Position numbers and translations under genes: made by a program. The notes beneath the pieces were generated by a model. The model was given only the letters and a program-made list of their open reading frames with translations, did not search any database and had not been told where the DNA came from. Positions 46,207-54,978 of a DNA stretch of 64,000 bases are shown one piece after another. Origin of the DNA: Clostridium simiarum (GTDB lineage Bacteria > Bacillota > Clostridia > Clostridiales > Clostridiaceae); contig NZ_JAHLQL010000001.1 of assembly GCF_018919175.1 (NCBI RefSeq), forward strand, positions 310,001 to 374,000. The letters are read 5' to 3'. The number at the start of each line of letters is the position of its first letter. Position 1 is the stretch's first letter.

Positions 46207-46923
46207 ATGAAAGGTAGAATACACTCTATTGAAACTATGGGGCTTGTAGATGGACCAGGTATTAGAGTTGTGGTATTTTTTCAAGGATGTGCTTTGAGAT
46301 GTGCTTATTGTCATAATCCTGATACTTGGAACTTTTCTGGAGGAGAAGAAATAGAAGCCTTAGATCTTTTGAAAAAGATAGTGAGATATAAACCATACTT
46401 TGATAGGTCTTATGGTGGAGTGACTTTTTCTGGAGGAGATCCACTTATGCAACCTGAATTTTTACTCCAAATTTTAAAGCTTTGTAAGGAAAATGGTATA
46501 CAAACAGCTCTAGATACTTCAGGTTATGGCTTTGGTGATTATGATGAAATATTAAAATATACAGATTTGATATTATTTGATATAAAGCATATCTCCGAAA
46601 AGGGATATTTAGATTTAACAGGAAAAGACGGAAAAGAAGCCTGGAACTTTTTAAAAGCTGCGGAAAAATCTGATGCGAAAATTTGGATAAGACATGTTGT
46701 GGTACCGGACATTACAGATTCTATTGAACATATAACCGAACTTTCTAAAATAATAAAAAAAATAAAAAATGTAGAAAAAGTAGAGCTACTTCCATATCAT
46801 ACCCTGGGGATAAATAAATATAAAAGTATGGATATTAAATATAGATTAGAGCATACGGAACCTATGGATAGGGAGAAATGTAAGGAGCTTGAAGAACAAT
46901 TGAAAAGTTTGTTAAATATTTAA
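46207..46923 (+). CDS. pflA: Pyruvate formate-lyase activating enzyme
   Basis: A 238-residue radical SAM protein. The cluster cysteines are C28, C32 and C35 (FFQGCALRCAYCHNP). GLVDGPGIRVVVF precedes them, and YGGVTFSGGDPLMQPEFL is the SAM-binding GGE-like segment. It abstracts hydrogen from the PFL glycine (G716 of pflB here) using SAM and reduced ferredoxin or flavodoxin. An upstream in-frame GTG at 46198 belongs to the ribosome binding site AAAGGAAGTGG used by ATG 46207. Confidence 0.95.
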   Translation: MKGRIHSIETMGLVDGPGIRVVVFFQGCALRCAYCHNPDTWNFSGGEEIEALDLLKKIVRYKPYFDRSYGGVTFSGGDPLMQPEFLLQILKLCKENGIQTALDTSGYGFGDYDEILKYTDLILFDIKHISEKGYLDLTGKDGKEAWNFLKAAEKSDAKIWIRHVVVPDITDSIEHITELSKIIKKIKNVEKVELLPYHTLGINKYKSMDIKYRLEHTEPMDREKCKELEEQLKSLLNI

Positions 46924-46956
46924 TTTGATTTGAAATTAACATGGAAGAAAATTAAT

Positions 46957-46992
46957 AAAAGCTTCACAAAATATTTATTTTGTGAAGCTTTT
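46957..46992. terminator. Bidirectional terminator
   Basis: AAAAGCTTCACAAAA pairs with TTTTGTGAAGCTTTT between pflA and the convergent hypothetical gene. Confidence 0.9.
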
Positions 46993-47001
46993 AAATTTAT
47001 C

Positions 47002-47358
47002 CTAATTCCAGTAGCAATACCAAAGACAATCATAAGCAAGAGGCAAATCTGCTTCTATTATTACATTACTATCTAAAGGCATCTTTCTATATTGTTTTCT
47101 GGTGCCATCTGAAAAAATGCATTCTACCATTCTACCAGCTTTAAACAGCTCGTTAGCTTTATCATAATCTATAGGTTTAATTATATTCCAATTATCCTCT
47201 AGGCTAATTCTATCATAACCAGTATTCCTAATGTGTATATATTTTTCTTCGCTTTGCACTCCTACTATACATCCTTTGCCATTCAAAGCTTTAAAAGTAG
47301 GGTTGTCCTTTAGAATCGCTAACATAGCAATAGTATCTAGTTGTTTTCTAGTTTCCAT
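47002..47358 (-). CDS. Conserved-looking protein of unknown function
   Basis: A 118-residue soluble protein with ATG behind AAGGGAGAG. It begins METRKQLDTIAMLAILKDNP and ends with an aromatic run PLAYDCLWYCYWN. The central YIHIRNTGYDRISLEDNWNI and DKANELFKAGRMVECIFSDG suggest a small mixed alpha/beta fold. The function is not recognised. It stands alone between terminator hairpins. Confidence 0.6.
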   Translation of the reverse strand: METRKQLDTIAMLAILKDNPTFKALNGKGCIVGVQSEEKYIHIRNTGYDRISLEDNWNIIKPIDYDKANELFKAGRMVECIFSDGTRKQYRKMPLDSNVIIEADLPLAYDCLWYCYWN

Positions 47359-47525
47359 ATAAAACTCTCCCTTCTCAATTTAATATATATTTATAAAACT
47401 ATTAGTTTATATATCTTTAGATTTAAGAAAACTTTAAATGAATAAAAATATTAAGAATAATCAAATAATTATAATGAAAAGTTTATACCATAATTAAATA
47501 AAATACAACCTTTAAAAGAGGCTAA

Positions 47526-47570
47526 ATAAAAGGTCTATATGTCTTAAATGTAGACCTATAGACCTTTTAT
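47526..47570. terminator. Terminator hairpin after rubredoxin
   Basis: ATAAAAGGTCTATA (47526-47539) pairs perfectly with TATAGACCTTTTAT (47557-47570). Read on the minus strand it follows the rubredoxin stop. Confidence 0.7.
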
Positions 47571-47590
47571 AGTGATTTTCTTAATTTTAT

Positions 47591-47752
47591 CTATTCAGTT
47601 GGTTCAAATTGATCTTTTCCAACTGAACAAAGCGGACATAACCAATCCTCAGGAATATCTTCAAACGCAGTTCCTGGTGCTACTCCATTATCTTCGTCAC
47701 CAACTGCAGGATCATATACATAGCCACATACTATACAAATATATTTTTGCAT
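47591..47752 (-). CDS. Rubredoxin
   Basis: A 53-residue rubredoxin. The iron-binding cysteines form two CxxC pairs: [16 protein letters not shown] and [15 protein letters not shown]. The spacing and the aromatic residues are typical. It carries single electrons, probably in oxygen or peroxide detoxification or hydrogenase-linked redox. The ATG lies behind AAGGAGG. A second rubredoxin, differing in about half its residues, lies at 61091-61249. Confidence 0.95.
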   Translation of the reverse strand: MQKYICIVCGYVYDPAVGDEDNGVAPGTAFEDIPEDWLCPLCSVGKDQFEPTE

Positions 47753-47918
47753 GTTAAATCCTCCTTAAAGTTAAATATGATATTTTTAATAAATAATATT
47801 CTTAAGTATTATTTATTAATATTATAAACAAATTTTATACAGTTTACAAGTATTTGATTCTATATTGTATAATAAAATAATACTAAAGCTTTAATATTAT
47901 TTTATGGTAGGTGATATT

Positions 47919-49211
47919 TTGAAAAAGAAACACAGGGTAATTTATTTTATTTCAGTATTAGTATTTCTATTTATAGCTCTTTATATAACAACACAAATTT
48001 TTCAAGTAAAATATTCTTATTTAATGAAAGGAAATAATACTATAGAATTAAAGGTTGATAGTAATAATAACGTTATAGTTCCTGATGCAACAGATATTGC
48101 TAAGTTTAACTATAAACTAGGCACCTTATACTGGGTATTAAGCATAGCTTTAACATTAGCTATACCTTTATACCTAATAGTCAGTGGGAGTGCTACTGAG
48201 TTGAAATTATGGCTTAAGGATCATTTCAGAAGAAATAACTTAATTATAATTTTATATATTTTTTCTATTTTTACTTTTTTATTTTTAACTTCCTTACCCT
48301 TAAGCTTTTTTAGAGGGTATTATAAAATGAAATTAATAGGTATATCAAATGAAAGCTTATTTTCTTGGATTATTAGAGTTTTTAAGAGTTTTCTTATAAA
48401 TTCTATTACTACAACTTTTATAGGATTTTTATGTTATAAAATTTTAAATAAGGCAAAAAAATGTGCTTATTTAATCATAGGGCTTTTAACCTTGCCATTA
48501 TATATAATGGGTACCTTAATATATCCTTTATATATAGACCCTGTTTTTAATGAATTTAAACCCTTAGAAAATAAGATTCTAGAATATAAGATTAAAGATT
48601 TAGCAAATAGAGCAGATATTAAAGATCTAACTTTATATGAAGTGGATAAAAGTAAAGAGACAAAGGCCATGAATGCTTATATGACAGGAGTAGGTAACAC
48701 TAAAAGGATAGTATTATGGGATAATACAATAAAAGGATTAAGTGAAGGAGAAACCCTAGTAGTTGCGGCTCATGAAATGGGACATTATAAATTAAAACAT
48801 ATACCTAAATCTATATTTATGGGAGCTTTGTATAGCATATTTTTATTATATCTTACAGAGAAATTTTCAAGAGCCTTTATTAATAAAAAAGGAAATAAAT
48901 TAAAAATATACAGTATTAAAGACTTAGCTGCAATTCCCATTATAATTTTATATTTTAGCTTATTTTCTTTATTATTGACGCCTATATCTAATGGATATAC
49001 AAGATATCAAGAATGGCAAGCAGATAAGTTTGCCATAGAACTTACAGAAGATAACTTTTCTAATGCTACAGTAGAGGTGAAATTTTTACAAAACAACATT
49101 TCTGTACCTAATGTTAATGGGTTCATTAAGTTTTTTAGATACGATCATCCAACTCCTAAGGAGAGAATAGAATTTTCTAATGGATATAATAAATTTAATA
49201 AGATACCTTAA
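47919..49211 (+). CDS. M48 family zinc metalloprotease (Ste24/CAAX protease-like)
   Basis: A 430-residue membrane protease with about seven hydrophobic segments. The zinc motif is H285-E-x-x-H289 (VAAHEMGHYKLKH). The further Glu ligand is in YTRYQEWQADKFAIELTED. KAMNAYMTGVGNTKRIVLWD precedes the site, as in Ste24-type peptidases. It probably cleaves membrane or lipoprotein substrates. ATG 47904 has no ribosome binding site; TAGGTGAT precedes TTG at 47919, which is taken as the start. Confidence 0.88.
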   Translation: MKKKHRVIYFISVLVFLFIALYITTQIFQVKYSYLMKGNNTIELKVDSNNNVIVPDATDIAKFNYKLGTLYWVLSIALTLAIPLYLIVSGSATELKLWLKDHFRRNNLIIILYIFSIFTFLFLTSLPLSFFRGYYKMKLIGISNESLFSWIIRVFKSFLINSITTTFIGFLCYKILNKAKKCAYLIIGLLTLPLYIMGTLIYPLYIDPVFNEFKPLENKILEYKIKDLANRADIKDLTLYEVDKSKETKAMNAYMTGVGNTKRIVLWDNTIKGLSEGETLVVAAHEMGHYKLKHIPKSIFMGALYSIFLLYLTEKFSRAFINKKGNKLKIYSIKDLAAIPIIILYFSLFSLLLTPISNGYTRYQEWQADKFAIELTEDNFSNATVEVKFLQNNISVPNVNGFIKFFRYDHPTPKERIEFSNGYNKFNKIP

Positions 49212-49339
49212 TATGGTTTAATATAAGTTATTTGAGTTTAATAAAGCCACTTTAATTAAAATAAATTTATGGTATAATATGCTTTGTAGAAAATCAGAAA
49301 TATATTGGTAATAATTAAAGTATGGACCTAGGAGGTATT

Positions 49340-50695
49340 ATGATCGACATATCTAAAGATAAAAAATTTTATAAAATGCTAGTTACCTTAGCATTACCTA
49401 TAATAATGCAAAATTTAGTATCCTCTTCTTTGAATATGGTGGATACACTTATGATTGGATCTCTTGGGGAGAGTAGTATAGCAGCAGTAGGGCTTGCTAA
49501 TCAGGTTTTCTTCCTATTTACTTTAATAATGTTTGGTATAAATAGTGGGTCAGGAATATTTATAGCTCAATATTATGGAAAAAAGGACAAGGAAAACATT
49601 CATAGGGTAATTGGCATTGGACTTATGTGTGTTATAATAATTGGCTCCATTTTTACTGTAGCTGCAGTAGCCTTCCCTTCTGATATATTAAGGATATTTA
49701 CAAAGGATTCCGTCGTTATAAATTCAGGTAGGGGATATTTAAGAATAGTAGGATTAAGTTATATAATAAACGCTATTACATTATGTTATGCCTTTGCTTT
49801 AAGGTGCACAAGGCAACCGAAAATTCCTATGTTTATCAGTATAATAGCCTTAGTTTCAAATACCATACTAAATATAATCTTTATATATGGTAAATTAGGA
49901 GTTCCAGCTATGGGAGTTAATGGGGCAGCTATAGCTACCCTGATTTCAAGAATTATTGAGTTTATTTTGATGATAGCTATAGTATATAGAGGAAAAAATA
50001 TAGTAGCAGGAAAGATAAAAAATATGCTGGATCTGTCAAAAGGATTTATGGTTAATTTTTTTAAAGTTACTTTACCTGTAATATTCAATGAAACCTTTTG
50101 GGCTTTAGGTATGACTATGTATTCTATGGCCTACGCTAGAATAAGCACAGAGGCTGTAGCTTCTGTGCAAATAGCTACTACTGTACAAAATATATTTATG
50201 GTTATAAATATGGGTATAGCTAATGCTGCTGCGGTTATGATAGGGAATAAAATCGGAGAGAGAGAAGAAGAAGAGGCCATTAGGTATTCTAAATTATTTT
50301 CCGTTTTATCTCCAACGGTAGGGATAGTTATGGGTACCTTATTAATTGTACTAGCCCCTTTGATATTAAAATTGTTTAACGTATCACCTACAACTTATAG
50401 TGATTCAATAAAAGTACTTAGGGTCATAGGGCTTATTCTACCTATCAAATTTTTCAACTCACTACTTGTGGTAGGTATACTTAGAGCAGGGGGAGATACG
50501 AAATTTTCTTTGTTTTTGGAAACAGGCAGTGTTTGGCTAATAGGAGTGCCACTGTCATTCATAGGGGCTTTAGTTCTACACTTACCTGTTTATGGTGTGG
50601 TGGCTTTAATATTTATAGAGGAGATAGTAAAATCCTCTATAGGATTACCTAGGGTTTTATCTAAGAAATGGGTAAAAAACGTGGTGGATATGTAA
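49340..50695 (+). CDS. MATE family efflux transporter
   Basis: A 451-residue membrane protein with about twelve helices in two MatE repeats. LALPIIMQNLVSSSLNMVDT followed by LMIGSLGESSIAAVGLANQV is the first repeat, and VTLPVIFNETFWALGMTMYS the second. MATE proteins export cationic drugs or metabolites using Na+ or H+ gradients; the substrate is unknown. The frame is open from 49322, but CTAGGAGGTATT precedes ATG 49340. Confidence 0.92.
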   Translation: MIDISKDKKFYKMLVTLALPIIMQNLVSSSLNMVDTLMIGSLGESSIAAVGLANQVFFLFTLIMFGINSGSGIFIAQYYGKKDKENIHRVIGIGLMCVIIIGSIFTVAAVAFPSDILRIFTKDSVVINSGRGYLRIVGLSYIINAITLCYAFALRCTRQPKIPMFISIIALVSNTILNIIFIYGKLGVPAMGVNGAAIATLISRIIEFILMIAIVYRGKNIVAGKIKNMLDLSKGFMVNFFKVTLPVIFNETFWALGMTMYSMAYARISTEAVASVQIATTVQNIFMVINMGIANAAAVMIGNKIGEREEEEAIRYSKLFSVLSPTVGIVMGTLLIVLAPLILKLFNVSPTTYSDSIKVLRVIGLILPIKFFNSLLVVGILRAGGDTKFSLFLETGSVWLIGVPLSFIGALVLHLPVYGVVALIFIEEIVKSSIGLPRVLSKKWVKNVVDM

Positions 50696-50701
50696 CAAAA
50701 C

Positions 50702-50748
50702 AAATGAAAATAACTACTCTTTAATTTAAAGAGTAGTTATTTTCATTT
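50702..50748. terminator. Bidirectional terminator
   Basis: A 23-bp perfect stem (50702-50724 with 50726-50748; core AACTACTCTTTAA) lies between the convergent MATE and exonuclease genes. Confidence 0.9.
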
Positions 50749-50753
50749 AAAAG

Positions 50754-51371
50754 CTATTTTTTATTAGTTATCATATTTGAAAAATATTGTTTAGGTATAA
50801 GTCCCTTTTTTATGCCCTCTGTAACTATTAGATATGTAGCTGTAGTATCGAATCTAGCATCATGATAATCTCCAGTACCACCAAAAAACTTCTGACTAAG
50901 TTCTCTTATTTTATCTTTAGTAATACCTAGGAAGGAAATTACCTCTTCTAATTTTGGGTTTTTGATATCTCCTCTTCCGTTAGATAGTCTACAAACATTT
51001 TTATAGTAGCCCATAGTGCAAAAGGACATATTAGGATTAAATTCTTCCCCACATCCCTCAATCTCATGTCTAAGGAACTTTATATCAAAGTTAACATTAT
51101 GTCCAATTACTACATCAGCAGTTAAAAAATCTTCTACAAAACCTTCAAATTGATCTTCGAAATATAAACCCTTACTAAGCTCATAAAGAGCTTCTACAGA
51201 AAAACCATGAATTTCTTCAGCAGAGGGTTCTACGTGCTCTACAGCGAAGAAAATATTTTTACCTGTAGTGCTTTGGGGTTTAGTGGATGTATCAACTAAT
51301 ATATAGCTTAATTGGCATATACTGCCCGGTCTTAAATCTGTTGTTTCAGTATCAAAGAAAATTAATTTCAT
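50754..51371 (-). CDS. DEDDh 3'-5' exonuclease (DnaQ-like)
   Basis: A 205-residue exonuclease domain protein. ExoI is LIFFDTETTDL, ExoII GHNVNFDIKFLRHE, and ExoIII DYHDARFDTTATY, so all acidic metal ligands and the histidine are present. It may be a standalone polymerase-III epsilon-like proofreader or a general exonuclease. The open frame reaches 51398, but AGGAGGTTCACTAC precedes ATG 51371. It is monocistronic. Confidence 0.9.
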   Translation of the reverse strand: MKLIFFDTETTDLRPGSICQLSYILVDTSTKPQSTTGKNIFFAVEHVEPSAEEIHGFSVEALYELSKGLYFEDQFEGFVEDFLTADVVIGHNVNFDIKFLRHEIEGCGEEFNPNMSFCTMGYYKNVCRLSNGRGDIKNPKLEEVISFLGITKDKIRELSQKFFGGTGDYHDARFDTTATYLIVTEGIKKGLIPKQYFSNMITNKK

Positions 51372-51710
51372 GTAGTGAACCTCCTGAATATAATTCAACT
51401 CTATGAATAATCATAACATAGAAATTAAAATTATTAAATAACTAGGGGAGGTTTATGTATGTTTTACAATAAAATTAGACACAATGAAACTTTAAGATTT
51501 TCACTGTATCTATGATTTTGACATATTATATTAGGTGTATCCTATGAAGTAACTCTTAGATTCAGATGGAGTTTGATTAAAAGAAATATCTTTCTCATCT
51601 GAATCTTAAAAGAATTTACTCAGGATGGAAAGGGCTCTTATATGTTACTTATAGAAAAACATAGAGCCAAAATCCATGATCAGAGTGCATAATAGTATTG
51701 ACATATCTAA
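51372..51710 (+). other. Structured intergenic region with a possible micro-ORF
   Basis: An 18-codon ORF at 51459-51515 (MFYNKIRHNETLRFSLYL) follows AGGGGAGG at good spacing. Downstream, AGATTCAGATG (51558-51568) pairs perfectly with CATCTGAATCT (51596-51606). A second imperfect hairpin is built from GGCTCT...AGAGCC (about 51630-51667). The micro-ORF plus two hairpins might be a small RNA or a regulated leader, but no family is recognised and no plus-strand gene follows directly. Confidence 0.3.
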
Positions 51711-52607
51711 TTAAAGAAGGCTAAATACCATGTCTAATACATCTAAAGCTATATTTAAAGTCTGATCTTCTTTATCAATTTTAGGATTTAGTTCAACAAA
51801 ATCCATAGATTTAACATTCTTTGTTTTGATAATAGATGTTAATATATACTTTACTTCCTCTAGGCTTAATCCTTCTGATACTGGAGTGCCAGTGCCAGGT
51901 ACTAATTCTGAATCTAAAGAATCAATATCAAAACTTAGATGAATATTTTTAATAGAACTTTTAGTTAGTTTATCTATAAGCTCTACAATTACACTTTCCA
52001 CACCTTTTTTCTTAATATCCTCTGTAGACCATACATTAAGTTTAAATTCATTTATAATATCTACTTCACCTTTATCTAAATCTCTTGCGCCTATTATATA
52101 AACATTTTCAGGGTTAACTTTTCTCCCTTTATAGTATAACTCCGTTAGAGTATCATCACCTATGCCCATAGCAGCAGAAAGTGGCATGCCGTGAACATTT
52201 CCAGAAGGAGATGTTTCATCTGTATTTATGTCCCCATGAGCATCTACCCAAATAACAGCAATATCATTTAAGTACTCACTAGCACCAGAAATACTTCCAA
52301 GGCCTAAAGAGTGGTCTCCACCAATAACAAATGGAAAACTACCAGAGTTTAGTGAGTTATACACTTGATTAGCCAAATTTCTATTTACTTCCGTTATTGC
52401 ATTTAAATATTTCATTTTTTTATGCGAAGAGAATTTATCTTTCTCTTCAACTTTAGGAACATAAAGATTACCTAAATCATAAAGGGTATGACCGTATTTT
52501 TTTGCTAAATTATTAATACCATTTTCTCTTAAGATATCTGGACCAAATTCTACACCGCGTCTATCGCAACCATAGAATAGTGGAACACCAATTAAGTTTA
52601 TCTTCAC
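51711..52607 (-). CDS. rocF: Arginase
   Basis: A 298-residue ureohydrolase. The manganese motifs are GGDHS at 96-100, DAHGDIN at 122-128 and SFDIDSLD near 220. HGMPLSAAMG and PGTGTPVSEGLSLEE fit arginase better than agmatinase. It hydrolyses arginine to ornithine and urea. The open frame extends to 52811, but the 68 extra residues are Lys/Ile/Phe/Tyr-rich and not family-like. GGGGGGTG precedes GTG at 52607, giving normal arginase length. The downstream polyamine importer may be metabolically linked through ornithine. Confidence 0.9.
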   Translation of the reverse strand: MKINLIGVPLFYGCDRRGVEFGPDILRENGINNLAKKYGHTLYDLGNLYVPKVEEKDKFSSHKKMKYLNAITEVNRNLANQVYNSLNSGSFPFVIGGDHSLGLGSISGASEYLNDIAVIWVDAHGDINTDETSPSGNVHGMPLSAAMGIGDDTLTELYYKGRKVNPENVYIIGARDLDKGEVDIINEFKLNVWSTEDIKKKGVESVIVELIDKLTKSSIKNIHLSFDIDSLDSELVPGTGTPVSEGLSLEEVKYILTSIIKTKNVKSMDFVELNPKIDKEDQTLNIALDVLDMVFSLL

Positions 52608-53039
52608 CAGGAAGCACCCCCCATATTTCTGTATTTTAGGTTCTATAGTGAACTTGAAATTTATTTTCAAATAGAGCCTATTTTTATAAACAAAAATAAT
52701 TATATATTTATATTTAAAAAAATAAAGTACTTTATTAAAATATGTATAATTAAAAATATTCGAAATAATTTGATTAATAGCTTCTACTAAGGTTTTACAC
52801 ATAAAAATCATTAAATTTTTATGTGTATGGTAACAGATTTTTATGGTTTTAAAGGCATAGTTAAAATAATTGAGTAAATTTAGGGTAAAACTCTTGTATA
52901 ACCTATGGAATTGTGATATATTCTTAATCGAAAATTATATTTTCGACTACTATTGAATAGATATCTTCTTTGCCTTAAAAAGGGTGGGGAAGTTTTCTTT
53001 TTTATAAAAAATAAATATATGTAAGGGGTTGGAAATTAA
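52608..53039 (+). other. Intergenic region between arginase and potA
   Basis: No gene is seen on either strand. The region holds the promoters of two divergent genes. A perfect 8-bp palindrome TCGAAAAT/ATTTTCGA lies near 52929-52947 and could be an operator. No riboswitch family is recognised. Confidence 0.45.
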
Positions 53040-54125
53040 TTGGCAGAAAAAGCAATTGTTCAATTGGTAAGTGCTTTTAAGTCCTATGAAAAGGATGGAG
53101 AACCAGTAGTAAAGGGAATATCACTTGATGTAGAAAAAGGAGAATTTTTAACTATTTTAGGTCCAAGTGGTTGTGGAAAGACTACCACGTTAAGGATGAT
53201 AGCAGGATTTGAACAGTTAACCGGTGGGGAATTGTATATTGACAAGGAAGAGGTTTCAAGTAAGGCTCCTTATGAGAGGAATGTCAATACTGTATTTCAA
53301 AACTATGCTTTGTTTCCTCATCTAAATGTTTTTGATAATATTGCTTTTGGACTTACCATGAAGAAGGTTTCAAAGGCTGACATTAAACAAAAAGTAAATG
53401 AAATGATTAAAATAGTAAGATTAGAAGGTTATGAAAAGAGAATGCCTTCACAGTTAAGCGGAGGGCAAAAACAAAGAGTAGCTATTGCTAGAGCTATAAT
53501 AAATAATCCTAAGGTATTGTTATTAGATGAACCTTTAGGAGCTCTAGATCTTAAGCTTAGAAAGCAGATGCAATTAGAGTTAAAACATCTTCAAAGAGAA
53601 TTAGGGATTACTTTTATATATGTTACCCATGATCAGGAAGAAGCTTTAACCATGTCAGATAGAATAGCTGTTATGAACGAAGGGAACATAGAACAAATAG
53701 CGTCTCCAGAGGAGATATATGAAAGACCCACTACTAAATTTGTAGCAGATTTTATTGGAGAGACAAACTTAATAGAAGGAAAGGTTTCTTCTATAGAAAA
53801 AGAAGATGTGCTCCTAGAAGTAGAAGAGGGAGAAAAAATAAGAGTGGAAAACTCAGATTTTTCCATAGGAGAATTAGTTTGTATAGCTGTTAGACCTGAA
53901 AGGCTAAAAATTAAAGAAAAGCCTGATAGAGGTGATGAATGGTTACGTGGAACTTTAAAAGAAAGAATATATATTGGGGCAGCACTTAGAACTGTCATAG
54001 AACTTAATAACGGAAGAGAAATAGTCATAAATGAGTTTGCAGGAGAAAAATTCAATTTTAAAAATCAAAAGGATCAGGTTTTTGTAACTTGGAAAACAGA
54101 CAATGCAGTGGTGGTAAGAGCTTGA
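53040..54125 (+). CDS. potA: Spermidine/putrescine ABC transporter ATPase PotA
   Basis: A 361-residue ABC ATPase with TTG start behind AAGGGG. Walker A is GPSGCGKTT, the Q-loop is in VFQNYALFPHLNV, the signature is QLSGGQKQRVAIARA and Walker B is VLLLDEPLGALD. A C-terminal TOBE domain (about 270-361) has RPERLKI, WLRGTLKERIYIGAALRTVI and a closing FVTWKTDNAVVV. These features fit PotA, which energises polyamine import. The stop overlaps the potB start by one base (TGATGA), showing tight translational coupling. Confidence 0.93.
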   Translation: MAEKAIVQLVSAFKSYEKDGEPVVKGISLDVEKGEFLTILGPSGCGKTTTLRMIAGFEQLTGGELYIDKEEVSSKAPYERNVNTVFQNYALFPHLNVFDNIAFGLTMKKVSKADIKQKVNEMIKIVRLEGYEKRMPSQLSGGQKQRVAIARAIINNPKVLLLDEPLGALDLKLRKQMQLELKHLQRELGITFIYVTHDQEEALTMSDRIAVMNEGNIEQIASPEEIYERPTTKFVADFIGETNLIEGKVSSIEKEDVLLEVEEGEKIRVENSDFSIGELVCIAVRPERLKIKEKPDRGDEWLRGTLKERIYIGAALRTVIELNNGREIVINEFAGEKFNFKNQKDQVFVTWKTDNAVVVRA

Positions 54126-54976
54126 TGAAAAAAAAGAATAAATCTTTTAGATTGCTTTATCCTGTAATACTTTGGATGACTTGTTTTTTTCTAATTCCAG
54201 TTATGTTAATGATAGTTGTAAGCTTTTGCACAAGGGGAGAGTATGGAGAGGTAATATATAATTTTAACTTAGAAAACTATATAAGGTTTATAGATCCATT
54301 ATATTTAAATATATTCTTAAAATCACTTTTAATAGCCTTAATGACTACATTTATTTGTTTGATACTAGGCTATCCCTTTGCATTTTTTATAGGAAGATCC
54401 CAAAAGAAATGGAGAGGAATCCTTCTTATGTTGATAATGTTGCCATTTTGGACGAACTCCCTAATAAGAACTTATGCTTGGATAATACTATTAAGGACAG
54501 AAGGAATAATTAATTCATATTTAATAAAATTGCACTTAATAAGTGAGCCGCTGAAACTCCTTTATAATAATACTTCAGTGCTTATTGGAATGGTGTATAT
54601 GATGTTTCCTTTTATGGTACTGCCAATTTATTCTTCAGTAGAAAAGTTAGATAAATCTATTATAGAAGCAGCTTCAGATTTAGGAGCTACACCATTAAAG
54701 AACTTTATGAAGGTTATATTCCCACTTACAATGCCAGGGGTAATGGCGGGAGCTTTATTGGTATTTGTACCTACCTTAGGATACTTTTTTATACCGGATC
54801 TTATGGGCGGAAGTAAGGTTGTCCTTTTAAGTAACCTTATTAAAAATCAATACCTTATGGCTAGAGACTGGCCTTTTGGTTCAGCTATTTCTGTTCTGCT
54901 TATTATAGTCATGCTTATTATAATAGGGCTATATTTTAAAGGGATAAAATCTAAGGATAAAGGGCAGGTGACGTAG
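54125..54976 (+). CDS. potB: Spermidine/putrescine ABC transporter permease PotB
   Basis: A 283-residue permease with six helices. The EAA cytoplasmic loop that contacts PotA is SIIEAASDLGATPLKNFMKV followed by IFPLTMPG. FWTNSLIRTYAWIILL is the PotB-like helix pattern. The frame opens at 54089, but translation most likely starts at the ATG overlapping the potA stop. It is the middle gene of potA-potB-potCD, with 2 bases before the next start. Confidence 0.93.
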   Translation: MKKKNKSFRLLYPVILWMTCFFLIPVMLMIVVSFCTRGEYGEVIYNFNLENYIRFIDPLYLNIFLKSLLIALMTTFICLILGYPFAFFIGRSQKKWRGILLMLIMLPFWTNSLIRTYAWIILLRTEGIINSYLIKLHLISEPLKLLYNNTSVLIGMVYMMFPFMVLPIYSSVEKLDKSIIEAASDLGATPLKNFMKVIFPLTMPGVMAGALLVFVPTLGYFFIPDLMGGSKVVLLSNLIKNQYLMARDWPFGSAISVLLIIVMLIIIGLYFKGIKSKDKGQVT

Positions 54977-54978
54977 AG

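Noticed and set aside
47572..47757. Plus-strand 61-codon ORF
   Set aside because: It lies opposite the rubredoxin gene, whose four cysteines and ribosome binding site are unambiguous.
52608..52811. N-terminal extension of the arginase frame
   Set aside because: The 68 extra residues are a chance open frame in A/T-rich DNA; ribosome binding site and family length favour GTG at 52607.
53633..54055. Minus-strand 140-codon ORF inside potA
   Set aside because: Its serine/isoleucine-rich translation is the typical antisense image of potA.
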